A stretch of 64,000 nt of DNA from Dermacentor variabilis. Its lineage: Eukaryota; Arthropoda; Arachnida; Ixodida; Ixodidae. This document shows, one piece after another, positions 43,642 through 54,780 of this stretch; within the stretch, counting starts at the first letter, position 1, and every line of letters begins with the position of its first letter. The stretch is taken from NCBI RefSeq assembly GCF_050947875.1, contig NC_134568.1, positions 210,211,845-210,275,844 of the forward strand, given 5' to 3'. The position numbers were made by a program, and so were the translations under genes. The notes beneath the pieces are model-generated. The model was given only the letters and a program-made list of their open reading frames with translations. It had not been told where the DNA came from and did not search any database.

Positions 43642-43886
43642 GTTTCTTCACGTTTATTACATAGCGAGGGTCTCGAATAAGGCAGCTTTGATGCCTTCAG
43701 ATAGCATGCGTGGGTTTATTGACCAGTTGCCTTTATGCAAAAAGTTCACGTACACGAGACGCCTGCAGCAGAAAGGATGTTCCACATCCACCGCCAAAGC
43801 GTGTGAGTGGTGGCGCTGGCTAACACTCCCAGGGTTAGTCCTAGTAGATAAACATAGATATCCCAGAAAGTGGATGGGAAAACGGC
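43642..43886 (+). repeat. Interval between two SINE copies, including a shared leader
   Basis: Bases 43790-43850 (CCGCCAAAGCGTGTGAGTG, GCTAACACTCCCAGGGTTAG) match 31525-31600. The block may be part of a longer SINE or a separate repeat; its own borders could not be fixed. Confidence 0.5.
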
Positions 43887-44111
43887 GCCGCGGCAGCTCA
43901 ATTGGTAAGAGCATTGCAAGCGTAATGCGAATACATGGGTTCGTATCCGACATGCGGCCAGTTGTTTTTTAATCCACTTTCATTTTCCATTAATTTATCA
44001 TTTCTTTAATTCAGTTAGTAAGTACAAGTAATTTCCGCTATGCTATCCTTGATGTCTTTGTTTGTTGGTTTCTTATGATATGACTAATAAAAGTCGGGCC
44101 CCTCGGTTTCC
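43887..44111 (+). mobile_element. tRNA-derived SINE, copy B, with clear A and B boxes
   Basis: Bases 43887-43959 can be folded as a tRNA: acceptor GCCGCGG pairing with GCGGC, D-arm AGCTCAATTGGTAAGAGC (A box), an anticodon-like stem around GCAAGCGTAATGCGA, and the T-arm GGGTTCGTATCC (B box). The anticodon loop lacks the invariant T before the anticodon, so it is not a working tRNA. The body matches copy A to CCCCTCGGTTTC. Such SINEs are transcribed by pol III and moved by LINE enzymes. A tick SINE named Ruka is tRNA-related; identity with it was not checked. Confidence 0.8.
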
Positions 44112-44125
44112 TTCCTTCTCGTTCA

Positions 44126-44826
44126 CATATACAGTGTGGTTTATGGTTATTTCGTTAGGTTTTGCTTGATCTGATTTCCTTAACAAAATATTAAGCGTTT
44201 TCAAACCTTTTCTGAACCGTGACTTCGCATGAAAGTTCTAGTAACGAATGTGCATATTTGCTTACGTAATTTTCAGTACTTCCGGGGAGCGAAGCTTACG
44301 GACTACGATATCATCGAGATTGCGTCGCCTGGAGGCCCGTCATTCTGGCTTCTGTAGACAGTGCCTGGGCTTTACATTTTGTGCTTTCTGTGGTGGTCAT
44401 CTGAGAGCATTTGCGCAGCAGCCTTTTCTTCACCGAATTTCTGCCATCACAATTTTTTTTTACCTACTGCGAGCCAGTGAACTGAAAGCGCAAACTAGTT
44501 GAGGGCGCAGACGTCGCTGAGGACGCACAAACTTGTTGGATCTCCACGACGATGCACGGCACGCGCCGCGTATGGGCCTCTGCCTTCACGAGGACCTCCT
44601 TGAGACGCCACTGTGGAAAACCACCCTCTCACTCTACTGAAATTATCTGCATGGGAAAGGTGCATGAGTCTGTCGCAAGCGGCTGCTAGAGCCCAAAGGC
44701 GTTTCGGTAAGAGTTCGGGGTGGCTACTACTGCATGCAACAAATGGTCGCACCGTATACCGGTTTTAACGATTCCGGTTTGTATCGTATACCGGGCCGCT
44801 AGTTGACAAATATATACTGTTTGGGC
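44126..44826. other. Unassigned 700 bases
   Basis: No recognised gene. GTATACCGG occurs twice (near 44754 and 44790). It ends at the SINE target duplication. Confidence 0.35.
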
Positions 44827-44839
44827 TATGCTTGCACGG

Positions 44840-45022
44840 TGCCGGCCACGGCGGCCGCATTTCGATGGGGGCGAAATGCGAAAAACACCCGTGTGCTTAG
44901 ATTTAGGTGCACGTTAAAGAACCCCAGTTGGTCGAAATTTCCGGAGTCCTCCACTACGGCGTGCCTCATAATCAGAAAGTGGTTTTGGCACGTAAAACAC
45001 CAAATATTATTATTATTATTAT
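44840..45022 (+). mobile_element. 5'-truncated SINE with 13-bp target duplication and (TAT)n tail
   Basis: TATGCTTGCACGG at 44827-44839 recurs at 45023-45035. The insert is the same family as 36222-36392 (CACGTTAAAGAACCCCAG, GGTCGAAATTTCCGGAG, GTGGTTTTGGCACGTAAAAC) and ends in (ATT)n. The two copies begin at nearly the same internal base, so the truncation point may be preferred or the subfamily may be headless. Confidence 0.88.
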
Positions 45023-45035
45023 TATGCTTGCACGG

Positions 45036-46619
45036 CTTACAACGTTCTATCCCCGCAACAAAGCACTGCGATTGGGTTATTATTTGGTACGGATCCGTGC
45101 CTACAGGCGGCGTAAAACAGACGAGAAGACCAACTAGCCCGAACACAACGTTTACTGCGTTATATTTCTAATATAGTGCGCCTGTCTCTTAATTTGTTTT
45201 CCCCTGTTTTTCTGCCTGTATCAGCGCTGTGAGCTGAATGACTGACGAGCTTCGGGCTTGCGTCTTGTTCCGCCTCGCTGTGTCTTGTTCATCCGTCTCG
45301 CGCCCCGCTCTTGAATGATCACACATGGCACGTTATACTTATAGCTCTCGCATTTCTCAAAACAATAACGCTTTCCTGGAAGGATGCGCTTAGGAGGAGC
45401 GATTTTCGGCAATTCTCGCTCGCAAGGCTAGATCCGCCTGGGTACAGTGAACTAGAATATATGGCAAGTGCACCGACCGATGTGCGCCGCGTCTTTCGTG
45501 CGTATGGCGCGAAGAGGGGCTGGTAGCGGGGCGTTGTCGTCGCTCGCTATTAAACGCGTCTAGAAAACCGTAGCTCTAGCCACGACCGGTCTGGAGCGCG
45601 CGTCTGGCGTCGGGGCTGCCCGTGCTCCAGTGCGCGACGCAGTTCACCGCGATGCACCTTCAATAGGCAGTGTTTAAACCGACAAGCAACAGCGCATGTT
45701 GGGATTGCCCGACTTCCGGCTACCCGGGAGAAATGCAAACCTAGAGCCTAAAGGCCATCTGCAGGCAGCTGCGTTGTTGCCGTGTGTGTGCTGAGCAAGA
45801 TATAGATGCACACAGTGTTTGCTAGCATGGTTGCTTGCGACTAGAGCCACTAAAGGTCTTGGCAGCAAGTGCGCGACTACGAAATGCGAGCGTAATGGTT
45901 ATGACTAAAGTAACGAAAGAAAACCATTCATCACACAGCGACGCGATCGCAATGTCGGAAGTTTGCTCGCAGCTTGACGAACATTTTTTTAAGAATGCGA
46001 AGCGACCGGGCTGTGCTGGTATCGTCTGGTATCGTTGTGACAGAATTCAGCTGCAGCACATGGTCAACATTGTCGCTATCGCATCTCGGTTCTCCTGCAA
46101 CAAGAGAACAATTCTGAAGCAGCAAAACGCTGTCAGGCAAACTGCTTACGGCAAACGTTTTACTGCTCATATAAGGTTTGTAGCAGGGCCTCAAGCTGGT
46201 CGCCATCCTCCGCTTGCCAACGGATGGCAGCAATCCATCGTTTCCGTAACTCTTTATTCGAAGACACACAAAGAAACTTGTGTCTGGCGCTGCTTCAGCT
46301 GGTGCAGTTCATAGCCGCATACCACATTGTTTTGCCGAGGCGGCTACGCAGTCGCAGAAGCCTAAAGGGAAACTCTCGCACGGTACAGCAGACGAGTTTC
46401 TGGGAGCCGGAAATGCGTCATGCTACCAATATTTGGACACCACCGATGATGATGATAATTTATTGGCATCCACTTCCAAATGGGGTGGCAACAAATATTC
46501 ACCTAGTAGCCTGTTAAGCTAATCAAGTAGTTAGCTACTTCAGCGCCGCCCCTACTGGCGACACACAATGCGCTCAGTAAGGTTTTATAGAACCTAGTAC
46601 ACGCTAGCTTTCGCAGCCA
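45036..46619. other. Unassigned 1.6 kb
   Basis: A plus frame of 159 codons (45835-46314) is opposed by a minus frame of 112 codons and has no recognised motif. A (GAT)n run at 46443-46455 borders an AT-rich segment and may be the tail of a LINE on either strand. I cannot support a gene. Confidence 0.35.
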
Positions 46620-47510
46620 ACACCCTTATCCTTTTAGTAAAGCAATGAATGGGGCTAGTTGGTGGACGTCCATGATTGTATTGCGCTTAGTGTTACACTG
46701 AAGAACATAAGGGACAAGACGCGGACGTACGCAGCACAAGCTACCAACCGTTTAATACTGTTAAAGAACGCGCCTATATACAAGGAGAAGTGGCGCGCGG
46801 GGGGGGGGGATAAAAAAGATATGACAAGGTGACGGCATGTGATGATACTTTGTACCGGAAATAAATCTTTCACTTGCACCCATTCGCCCTGGCAACTCGA
46901 CCTCAGCTTCGATAAGCGCGAGGGACGGAGTGCTTACGCACATCTCTTTTTCTTTTGCTATCGCAAGCGCCTCCCATATTTCTCGCTCCGTTTTTGTTTT
47001 TGATGTGCCAGTGACTGTGGTGCTTTCTAGTAGCGGAGAGCATTTCCATTGTTTGCAGTGCGCAGCCAAGTTGCTGGGTGCTGTTAGAAGCTGGCACGTG
47101 TATTTGTGCTCCCGTAACCTGTCGTCTAGACAGCGTCCAGTTTTGCCAATGTACACTTTCCCACAATCTAGTGGGATTTGGTAAACCACTGAACTAGCAC
47201 ATTCCGCGTACTTTTTCAGGTGCTTAGTCTGACAGAATGTAGCACTTTGATTGCCTTCTTTGGATCCTGCGTTCACCCTCTTGCACATGCCTTTTAGTTT
47301 TTGCGGAGCGGAGAACAGTACTTGAACATCATGGCGGTGGGCTGTCTTTTTTATTCTCCTCGACCTTCGGTAGGAGTCTCGTACGTGAATTTAGACCTTC
47401 ATGTGCTTTCTTGAACATGCTGATAACAGTGTCTACGCTAACTGGTTCGCTTTTGTTTTATTCCATGAACACCAAATAATCGTCAACATATCTAAAACAG
47501 GTTGTTATGT
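46620..47510 (-). mobile_element. Penelope-like element, minus copy with RT catalytic box and GIY-YIG
   Basis: Read leftward from 47510: the RT box FRYVDDYLVFME (about 47461-47496), then VSVDTVISMFKKAHEGL. A deletion of about 330 bases relative to the plus copy follows at the CCGAAGGTCG site near 47365. Then comes the frame 47288-46761 with QIPLDCGKVYIGKTGRCLDD, a GIY-YIG-type endonuclease core, and the downstream REIWEALAIAKEKEMCV region. The 3' end extends past the plus copy's end into CAACTAGCCCCATTC. RT plus GIY-YIG is diagnostic of Penelope elements. Confidence 0.88.
46761..47288 (-). pseudogene. GIY-YIG endonuclease region of the Penelope-like element
   Basis: A 175-codon frame: MCKRVNAGSKEGNQSATFC (linker), KYAECASSVVYQIPLDC, then KVYIGKTGRCLDDRLREH. 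YIG with the following Arg-rich helix and SNLAAHCK are the family hallmarks. Glu (TKTEREIWEAL) is present as the metal ligand expected downstream. The frame starts inside the protein, since the preceding RT part is in another phase across a deletion. The nuclease would nick the target for retroposition. Confidence 0.8.
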
Positions 47511-48668
47511 TAGTTTCTTCAAACAAGAGGAAATACAAAAAATCCGCCGAAGAAGCGATCCGCAAGAATTTTGCGAACCACTTAGCGTAGACACTGTTAT
47601 CAGCAAGTTCAGGAAACCACATGAAGGTCTAGAATTCGCGTACGAGACTCCTACCGAAGGTCGATTGCAGTACCTTGACATAAACATAAGACTCAGCGGC
47701 TCCCAGATGTGCTGGTGCTACAAAACTAGAGGGGAGAAGAAATCCTGAGATATGACTCTTGTCATTCTAAAATCATAAAAAGAGGCGTCGCCAAGGCTTG
47801 CATCAGTCAAGCAGTTGAAAAATCATGCCGCCATGCTGTGGGGGAGAGCACTGATTTGCAAGTAAGCCGCTTGTGAAACAGTGGGCACCCGAAAAGTATG
47901 GTGATGCAAATCTGTGATACATGTTGCCCGAAATCAGAGCCAACAGGAAAAGGCAGAACACACAGGAAAAAGAAAAGCTGAAAAAACGCGTGGTGCTGCC
48001 TTACATGCATGGGTTGTCACATAGAATAAAAAAGACAGCCCAACGCCATGATGTTCAAGTACTGTTCTCCGCTCCGCAAAAACTAAAAGGCATGTGCAAG
48101 AGGGTGAACGCAGGATCCAAAGAAGGCAATCCAAGTGCTACATTCTGTCAGACTAAGCACGGGAAAAAGTACGCGGAATGTGCTAGTTCAGTGGTTCACC
48201 AAATCCCACTAGACTGCGGGAAAGAGGGAAAGAGCAGCCAAGTTGCCAGCTTCTGACAGCACCTAGCAACTTGGCTGCGCACTGCAAACAATGCAAATGC
48301 TCTCCACTACTAGAAAGCACCACAGTCATTGGCACATCAAAAACAAAAACGGAGCGAGAAATATGGGAGGCACTTGCGATAGCAAAAGAAAAGGAGATGT
48401 GCGTAAGCATTCCCTCCATCGCGTTTATCGAAGCTGAGGTCGAGTTGCCAGGGCGAATGGGTGCAAGTGAACGACGTATTTCCGGCCCAAAGTATCATCA
48501 CATGTCGTCACCGTGTCATATCTTTTTATCCCCCCCCCGCGCGCCACTTCTCCTTGTATATAGGCGTGTTCTTTAACAGTATTAAACGGTTGGTAGTTTG
48601 CGCGACGTACATCTGCGTCTTGTCAGTTATGTTCGTTAGTGTAACACTAAGCCCAATACAATCTTGGA
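47511..48668 (+). mobile_element. Penelope-like element, plus copy, head-to-head with the minus copy
   Basis: The plus strand repeats the minus copy in opposite orientation: VSVDTVI and EGL from about 47580, then an RT thumb segment absent from the minus copy (EFAYETPTEGRLQYLDINIRL, QMCWCYKTRGEK). It continues with the linker and the C-terminal region to 48576 and the shared 3' UTR (ATTAAACGGTTGGTA) ending near ATACAATCTTGGA at 48668. The GIY-YIG core is replaced by GGGAAAGAGGGAAAGAGCAG at about 48218-48237. So each copy keeps what the other has lost. Confidence 0.85.
47580..48576 (+). pseudogene. Penelope RT thumb to C-terminus, broken
   Basis: The first frame ends at TGA near 47748 after KTRGEKKS. 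A second (47921-48256) covers KKTAQRHDVQVLFSAPQKL and QIPLDCGKEGK, where the catalytic core is missing. A third (48271-48576) has AAHCKQCKCSPLLESTTVIG and ends VYRRVL. All match the minus copy base for base apart from indels. The product could not act as a nuclease. Confidence 0.75.
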
Positions 48669-48792
48669 TGGAGCATTATCCTTCTCTTCAGATACCAATA
48701 GAAATATGAGTAGATTCCAACTGATGGCATGGCATGGCAAGAACTTCATTTTAGTCCAAAGAAACTAGGGTCCGAGGGCACCAGCCCCCAGG

Positions 48793-49847
48793 CTATGTCG
48801 GTGGCTCCGCCCACGTAGGCACCGGTAGGCCAAAGGCTTTCCCGATGTCGTGAGCTCTCCGGACGGCCAGGAGTTGATTTTGGGGGACTTCGCTGGATAT
48901 GCGCCGACTCCAGTCCTCCTCACTGTTGAGATCCGAAGCACTTTGGTTGGGGCACAGCCAGAACATATGATCAAATAGACACGGAGTGTGTCCACAACTT
49001 TTACATTCCGCGGGAAAATCCTGGTCAATCTTGTTAAGCACAAAAGGTGTGGGATAAGATTTAGTTTGAATCATTCTTAATGTGGACTGCCTGAGCTCGG
49101 TTGAGCTTCTGATGGGGGGAGGGGAAAACCACCTGCCGTCCCTTTAGTGTGAGTGGATCTCGTGAAAAGTAGTAAGTGGGTCTTTGTAGGAGCCGCAGTC
49201 ATCCTGGAGCAGTTCCTGATCTGATGCGCGGCATGTGAGATCTCGCACAGCAGAGTGAGCTTGCTCGTTAGGACTGCAGCCATTGGGGCTGACCGAGTGG
49301 CCCTGATGAGCCGGAAACCAGACTAGGTGTGAGCTATCCAGTTGGTCGTAATTATGAGTATTAATAATGTGTATAAGTAACTTGTGTGCTTCATTGAGAC
49401 GAAGCCGGCTGAGTAATTCCTAATAGCTGTACGGGAATCGGAGAAAATCGTGGAGCGTCTCTTCATTGTAATTGTAAGTGCTATGCTTGCTTTTTCGGTG
49501 TCATGAATGGAGCTCGTTCTTAGTGACGCCGCGCTTATTAATTTACCGCTCTCATCGACCACGGCAATAGCGTAGCGGTTGCCCGATCCATAACTAGTTG
49601 CATCGACAAAAAGAGCTGAGCTTTGTTGTTGGTGCAGTATACCCAGAATGCATTTGGCCCTGGCGTCCCTTCTGCCCTTGTTGTGGACAGGATGAATATT
49701 TCTAGGTATGGGGTCTACAATTAATTGTGTCTCCACCTCCTTGGGTATATTGAACTTAGAGGCGTCTCCTCCTCGAGGCAGTATTCCGACTTCATCTAGA
49801 ATTTTGCACCCTGGCTTAGTGTTGGAGAGGCTTGCAATTTGTGACAT
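48793..49847 (-). pseudogene. RNase H region and CCHC tail of the minus LINE
   Basis: From 49847: DPIPRNIHPVHNKGRRDARAK, then SALFVDATSYGSGNRYAIAV, where FVDATS replaces the usual YTDAS, and TIFSDSRTAIRNYSAG. The frame then breaks near 49320. A later frame (49074-48793) holds CKSCGHTPCLFDHMFWLCP and ends WAEPPT. The Glu motif region reads SIHDTEKASIALTI, matching the AEAAAIAL box of the relative with Glu kept. Confidence 0.75.
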
Positions 49848-49971
49848 CGAATGTGCCTCAATAAGCTCATCTATAGTGTTATGAAGTCATAACTTGTTGA
49901 GGAGTTCGGTACTCGTTCCGTGCGGGAGTCCTAGAGTCCTTTTGAGTTCGGAGCGTATAAGTGCGTTTAAC

Positions 49972-51410
49972 TTAGCCTTCTCTCCTTTCCCCCAGTTCAG
50001 GTATGATGCAATGTACGTCACATGGCGTCACATGTACATCATGGCTGATGAAAAATCCATTATATGCTCTGATGAGATTGTCCTTCTTGAGGCCTGCATT
50101 TCGATTTGAGACCCTGCCCAGGAGCTTTAAAGTACTGTTGGCTTGACCTGTGAGACAGTTCAGGGCCGTAGCATTACAGCTCCTTGCTTCAATGAGAAGA
50201 CCCAGAATTTTAATTTTCTCTACTCTGGGTATGGCCCGTCCTGTGTTGTCTGTGATTTTAATTGACAGAGTTTCTAAAGGCGCAAGGTTTCTAACACCTT
50301 GTCTCCCCTGTTTAAAGAGCAGCAGCTCAGATTTACTAGGTGATAGCCTGAGTCCGGTGCCCTTAAGGAAGGATTCTGTGGTGTCTACCGCTGCCTGTAG
50401 TGTCTGCTCTAGCGCTGCGAGTGACCCCCTTGGGACCCACACTGTGATATCGTCAGCGTATATGACGTGCCCCAAGCTCGGGATTTTGGACAATTCCTCC
50501 GAGAGCCTGTGCATGGCAATGTTAAAAAGGAGTGGGGACAATACTGAACTTGTGGTGTGCCGTTGTTGCCTAAATTGTATGGACCGTCTGTGACTATCCG
50601 GAGTTTGACCCGAGCTGTCCGATTAGCTAGAAAGGACCTCACATAATTGTAAAAATTGCTTCCCAGGTTCAAGGTTGAGATTTCATGTAGGATATGTTTA
50701 TGTCCAACCGTATCAAATGCTTTGATAAGATCCAGACCCAGGAGGCCCTTTACGTCCCTGCTAGGGGCGTCAATAATAGCCCGTTTGATCATGAGCATGG
50801 CGTCCTCTGTGGATAATGCCTTCCGAAAGCCTATGAGATTGTGCCTGAAAAGCTCCTGGTTTTCTATGTGTTCTATTATCCTGTTATGAATAGCATGTTC
50901 GGCTACTTTGCCAATACAGGATGTAAGTGATATGGGCCTGAGGTTCTCCTTTGTTAGTGGTTTTCCGGGTTTCGGTATAAACGTCACCTTGGCCTCCCTC
51001 CATTCCGGTGGGACAGTGCCGGATCTCCAGTGACTATTAATTTTGACCGTGATTATGTCTATGGCTTCATCGTCCAGGTTTCGCAAAAGTTTATTTGTGA
51101 TGCCATCTGGACCCGGGGCAGATCTCCCATTTAAATTAAAGAGCACATGCCTTATCTCAGCGGCAGTGAAGTCACTGTTCAAGTCCGGTTGCGATATTCC
51201 GGAGTAAGGTTCGCTTATTTCTTCTTCGTTTTCATATTCATTTTTAAGTGGCAGGTACATGTGTGCGAGGTCGTTTGCGACCTCTCTTGCTGTCCGCCCT
51301 ATAGTTATCTGTTTATTGACGAGTCTGTTTATGGTGAGGTTTGTAGTACCTCTGGAGAGCTTGTCATTAAGTAGGCTCTTCAATAGATTCCATTTGCCTC
51401 CTCTGCGCAA
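49972..51410 (-). pseudogene. Reverse transcriptase of the minus LINE
   Basis: The frame from 51410 has RSAPGPDGITNKLLRNL, IPKPGKPLTKENLRPISLTS, LIGFRKALSTEDAML, and GLDLIKAFDTVGHKHIL (motif A). A frameshift at the GVPQG-like turn (NNGTPQ) near 50550 moves the rest to another phase. There SPLLFNIAMHRLSEEL and VIYADDITVWV carry the YADD catalytic box (about 50453-50470), then KSELLLFKQG. The catalytic residues are complete; only the phase is broken. Confidence 0.88.
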
Positions 51411-51665
51411 TCTGCCGTCTGTTTCTGAGCAAGTTTCGTCCCATTGTTGACGTGAAAGTTGAGCCGCGTATGTTTTGATATCACGATTAACTTGGGCGAT
51501 CTTGGCTCTAAGTCTTCTATTAAGTCTGTGACTCTTTCATTTGGTTAGAAGAGAATTTTTCGCTTCCAGCATGTGAGCTAGCTTGGAGTCCATTTTTGGG
51601 ACTTCGATTTCTGTTGAGACTGCTTTAGCAGCTTTCTTAATCGTTGCCTTTAGTTGATCTAAAAG

Positions 51666-52330
51666 CTACTCATAAGATTCGTCATCTATGCTGGTTTCCC
51701 TACGCAACTTACGAAAGAGATCCCAGTCCACGTACTCATATTTCCTTAGTGGTGGTGGTTGCGTCTGTAAGATGACTTCAATTATGTAATGATCACTTCC
51801 TAAATTCTCCTGCAGATTCTCCCACGACCCTTCAATTCCCCGAAGGAATGTTAGATCCTGGGTTGTATCTCTGGTAGTGGAGGTACCAGTTCTCGTGGGG
51901 AAGTTAGCATCTGTAATAAGAGCAAAGTTTATTTCACTTGCCGTGGTTGCTAAATTAGTACTTTTGACACTCTGATGACCATAGCCCCATTCTTTGTTGG
52001 GAGCGTTGAAGTCCCCAGCCACTACGAGTGGGGCTGTATCTGCCTTACTGGAAATGCGGCCCAAGAGGGTCGCAAAATCCCTTTTCCTATCTTGCGGAGA
52101 GCTATAAACGTTAGCTATATACATGTTAGCTGCTTTTTTGTTCTTCAGGATGAGTTCGATCATTTGTGCTTCTAGATCAACCTTGTACTTGGGAAGCTCG
52201 TGAGTTTCATAGGAGGTACCCTTTCGAACCAAAGTCGCTATTCCCCGACCCCCTGGAATGGTCAAGGTTTCGGAGTTCCAACTGGTGAATATAAAAATCG
52301 TATACTCCCACTTTTTTTGCGAAAAAGGGA
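51666..52330 (-). pseudogene. AP-like endonuclease of the minus LINE, 5'-truncated
   Basis: The frame reads GGRGIATLVRKGTS, ANVYSSPQDRKRDF, VVAGDFNAPNKEWG (DFN box), TRDTTQDLTFL and LGSDHYIIEV (SDH box). The first Asn and Glu motifs are missing through truncation near 52300. It is in the same phase as the RT frame; stops at 51666-51668 and near 51540 separate them. Confidence 0.8.
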
Positions 52331-53955
52331 AGATCACCAAGGAATAAGAAAAGCAGAACACATATATTTCTATTATATTATTGCAACATACTCATTGTTA
52401 ATTATAACCAGCTTAAGTACATGAGAAAAAAACTGAGCTCTCCTTTATTGTAATTGGCAGGTTATTACATATTTCAATCTCGATGTAGGGTACGTGCGCC
52501 TATGGTACAGGTTACTAGCAGGTTAAATGTTAAAATTTCTGTTCAATTGTGTCCATGTGTCTCTAAGTGGCGCGATGAAAATGGCACTTAGAAATTGGTT
52601 ATTGTTCGACAGTATATCGCGAACACTGGAAGTTGTTTTTCAGTCTCTGGCAATCCAGACTGGCGTAACATTAAATTTCTTGCAGAGAGTTGCGATGTAT
52701 TTCGTTTGCTTAGGGAATGATATAATTTCGAGCGTTCTTTCCTGCAACCTAATCAGATGATCCAGGTGTCCCAGAAAGGTTGCTCGACGGTATCAGATTT
52801 TCTTTTAAAAAATCTTTCTCACGCTCACGTCCCTATAAATTTTTGCTGAAAACAGTTTTTGTCACTTGATGTTCTTTCAAAGCTTGCTGAAGTTCTCGAA
52901 ACATGGTCCTGGAAGATAATTAATATAAAAGTTATATTAGTATGTAACGACGCACAAGTTCTCCGGATGAACCTACAAAGAGACTTATTCAATAGGTAGA
53001 GGTGCTTATTGGTACCTATGGTCGAAAAAGATTCCCTATGAGTCCTAAATTATGATACAGATCAGCCAATTTGACAGTTCTTTACAGGCGAGCCTATATA
53101 ATGTACATTTTTATTGTAATCAATTCCCTGGACTCGCCTAGAGCTGCACTTTACAGTGAGAATTGCCTTGTGCCAGTACACTGTAGGTATAGTCTAAAAA
53201 AACATGACAAGCCAAAATGTCGGTTTTGGTCCACTTTCAGCCTGATTGGCGCGATGAAGTAGTCAACGTAAATATATGACACAAAGTACATTAAACATGC
53301 CTGTTTGTTGTCTTCCTATTTCCAGTATTATCACATTTTGGTTTTTGTCTTAAGCGAGATACGAATATTTTAGTTTGGCTACTGCGCCACGCTCGGCATA
53401 GTTTCGTATGTTTCGTAGTGTTTCTCAGCTTTCAAACGTCGTATTTTTTCTAAGGGATACTGCGAGCGTGTGCTTCGACAAACACGAGAAAACAGTCAAA
53501 ACACAGAGCCGCTTCGTTTCGGAAATCATGTAGCGTTTCGGCGATTCTGTGGTGGGATAGAAACGGGCAGAACAGACACTACTACAACTCGCGCAAGTAC
53601 CAGGCAAGATATGTACGACATTTATCGAGGCAACATTTAAGCTCTATGACAGATACTTAGATAGCTCAAAAAATAGAGGGCGCACGCGGCCGTGCTCAGC
53701 CACCGCAGCTGGAGTAGAAGAGGAGATGCGCATGAGCTCGCCCCCTTCAAAGGCCCCCCCACTTCCCAAATTCCCTGCTCCAGCACGCTTTTCAATCCTT
53801 TGGCGCGCATCCTCCCCGCATTCCTTCCTTGGGAGCGAGATCACGATGACGCCGACGGCAAAGGCGGAAATTCGCCTAAAGTGTCCATACAAATGCTATC
53901 GCAATAAAGACCATTAGGTAATCGTCTGCGTAGTCTATCTTACACGGTAAGCAGA
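52331..53955. other. Unassigned 1.6 kb
   Basis: AT-rich, only short frames and no recognised motif. Two similar phrases (GGCGCGATGAA at 52568 and 53249) were noted without further structure. Confidence 0.35.
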
Positions 53956-53959
53956 AACT

Positions 53960-54780
53960 GCAGCTATGCCCTCTTCCACGGCTGCTTGCGCGACGGTCTT
54001 GCTGTTGCACTCCGTAATACTTCGCCATGACCCAACGCACGTTGTCATCAGTAAGCATGGGTGCCCGTTCACTGCTGACGCCGTTCGAGAGTTTCTCCGT
54101 CTACGCACTGATCGTCCACAAGCCAATGGCCTATCGTTGAAAGGACAAACAAAACACTGACCATCATGCTGGCCATACACGTTTCGTGTACTTCAACAGC
54201 AAGAACGGGGAGGGCCTGTTGACCTATATAACTTACGCATACGCTAACCAACTATAGCTCCTTCTACCTTCTGAAGATCACCGCGAAGCTATCTGGATAC
54301 ATCTTTACTGTTTACTCTGCACATTGTCGAATAGCCCTTCTTCGTACTCTGGTCTCGCAATGTCCTTCGAAAGAGCGATACGACTACCGTCACGAACCAG
54401 TCTTGTTCACCAAAGTTAAATTGGTGCTTCTTTGAGGCCCACAACGCAAGCGCGCATTATACGAAATGGTTCTGTCACGGCATTCAGGTGCATTGGTCTT
54501 TATTGACCATTTGATTAAACACGCGTATTATCTCGCCTCCTGTCCAATGGTCGCCGATCCAGCAAAACTCAAGGGACTCCTGTTGCTCGACCTTAAACGT
54601 TTCTAGCTTGCTAATCTATTCTGACGATGTTCTGCTAACGGGGGAATGTAACGAGAATACTAGATATGGATTTGAATAGAAGACGAGGACGAAGAGCTCT
54701 GGTTACCAGACTGTGCGATCACCATCGGCCATCTTCTGTAAATAAAGCCATTTCATCGTAACAATATCATTCTTAATGTA
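53960..54780 (+). pseudogene. Ty3/Gypsy integrase tail and 3' end
   Basis: The frame at 53966-54160 reads TAACATVLLLHSVILRHDP, then VVISKHGCPFTADAVREFL, where relatives have a second Asp in an SDRGxxFTA context, so the catalytic Asp is Lys/His-altered. PQANGL follows with ERTNKTL in another phase. Near 54370-54530 a diverged YDYRHEPV and YEMVLSRHSG segment matches the integrase C-terminus. An AATAAAG near 54737 precedes CATTTCATCG and may mark LTR sequence. Strongly decayed. Confidence 0.6.

Larger units (their letters stand above)
48723..52330 (-). mobile_element. I-group LINE, 5'-truncated, with (GGCAT)n-type tail
   Basis: Reading leftward: endonuclease, RT, RNase H and a CCHC motif, ending with AAGTTCTTGCCATGCCATGC at about 48723-48740. 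The tail repeats TGCCA in place of poly(A). The closest relative in the window is the fragment at 13-1500: both share P-I-P-x-N-x-H-P and GRRxARAK just before RNase H. The 5' end is lost within the endonuclease. Confidence 0.85.

Noticed and set aside
43887..43959. Genuine tRNA gene
   Set aside because: A and B boxes are present, but the anticodon loop lacks the invariant T and the sequence continues into a SINE body shared with a second copy.
45835..46314. 159-codon plus frame
   Set aside because: It is opposed by a 112-codon minus frame over the same bases and shows no motif or repeat edge, so coding cannot be supported.
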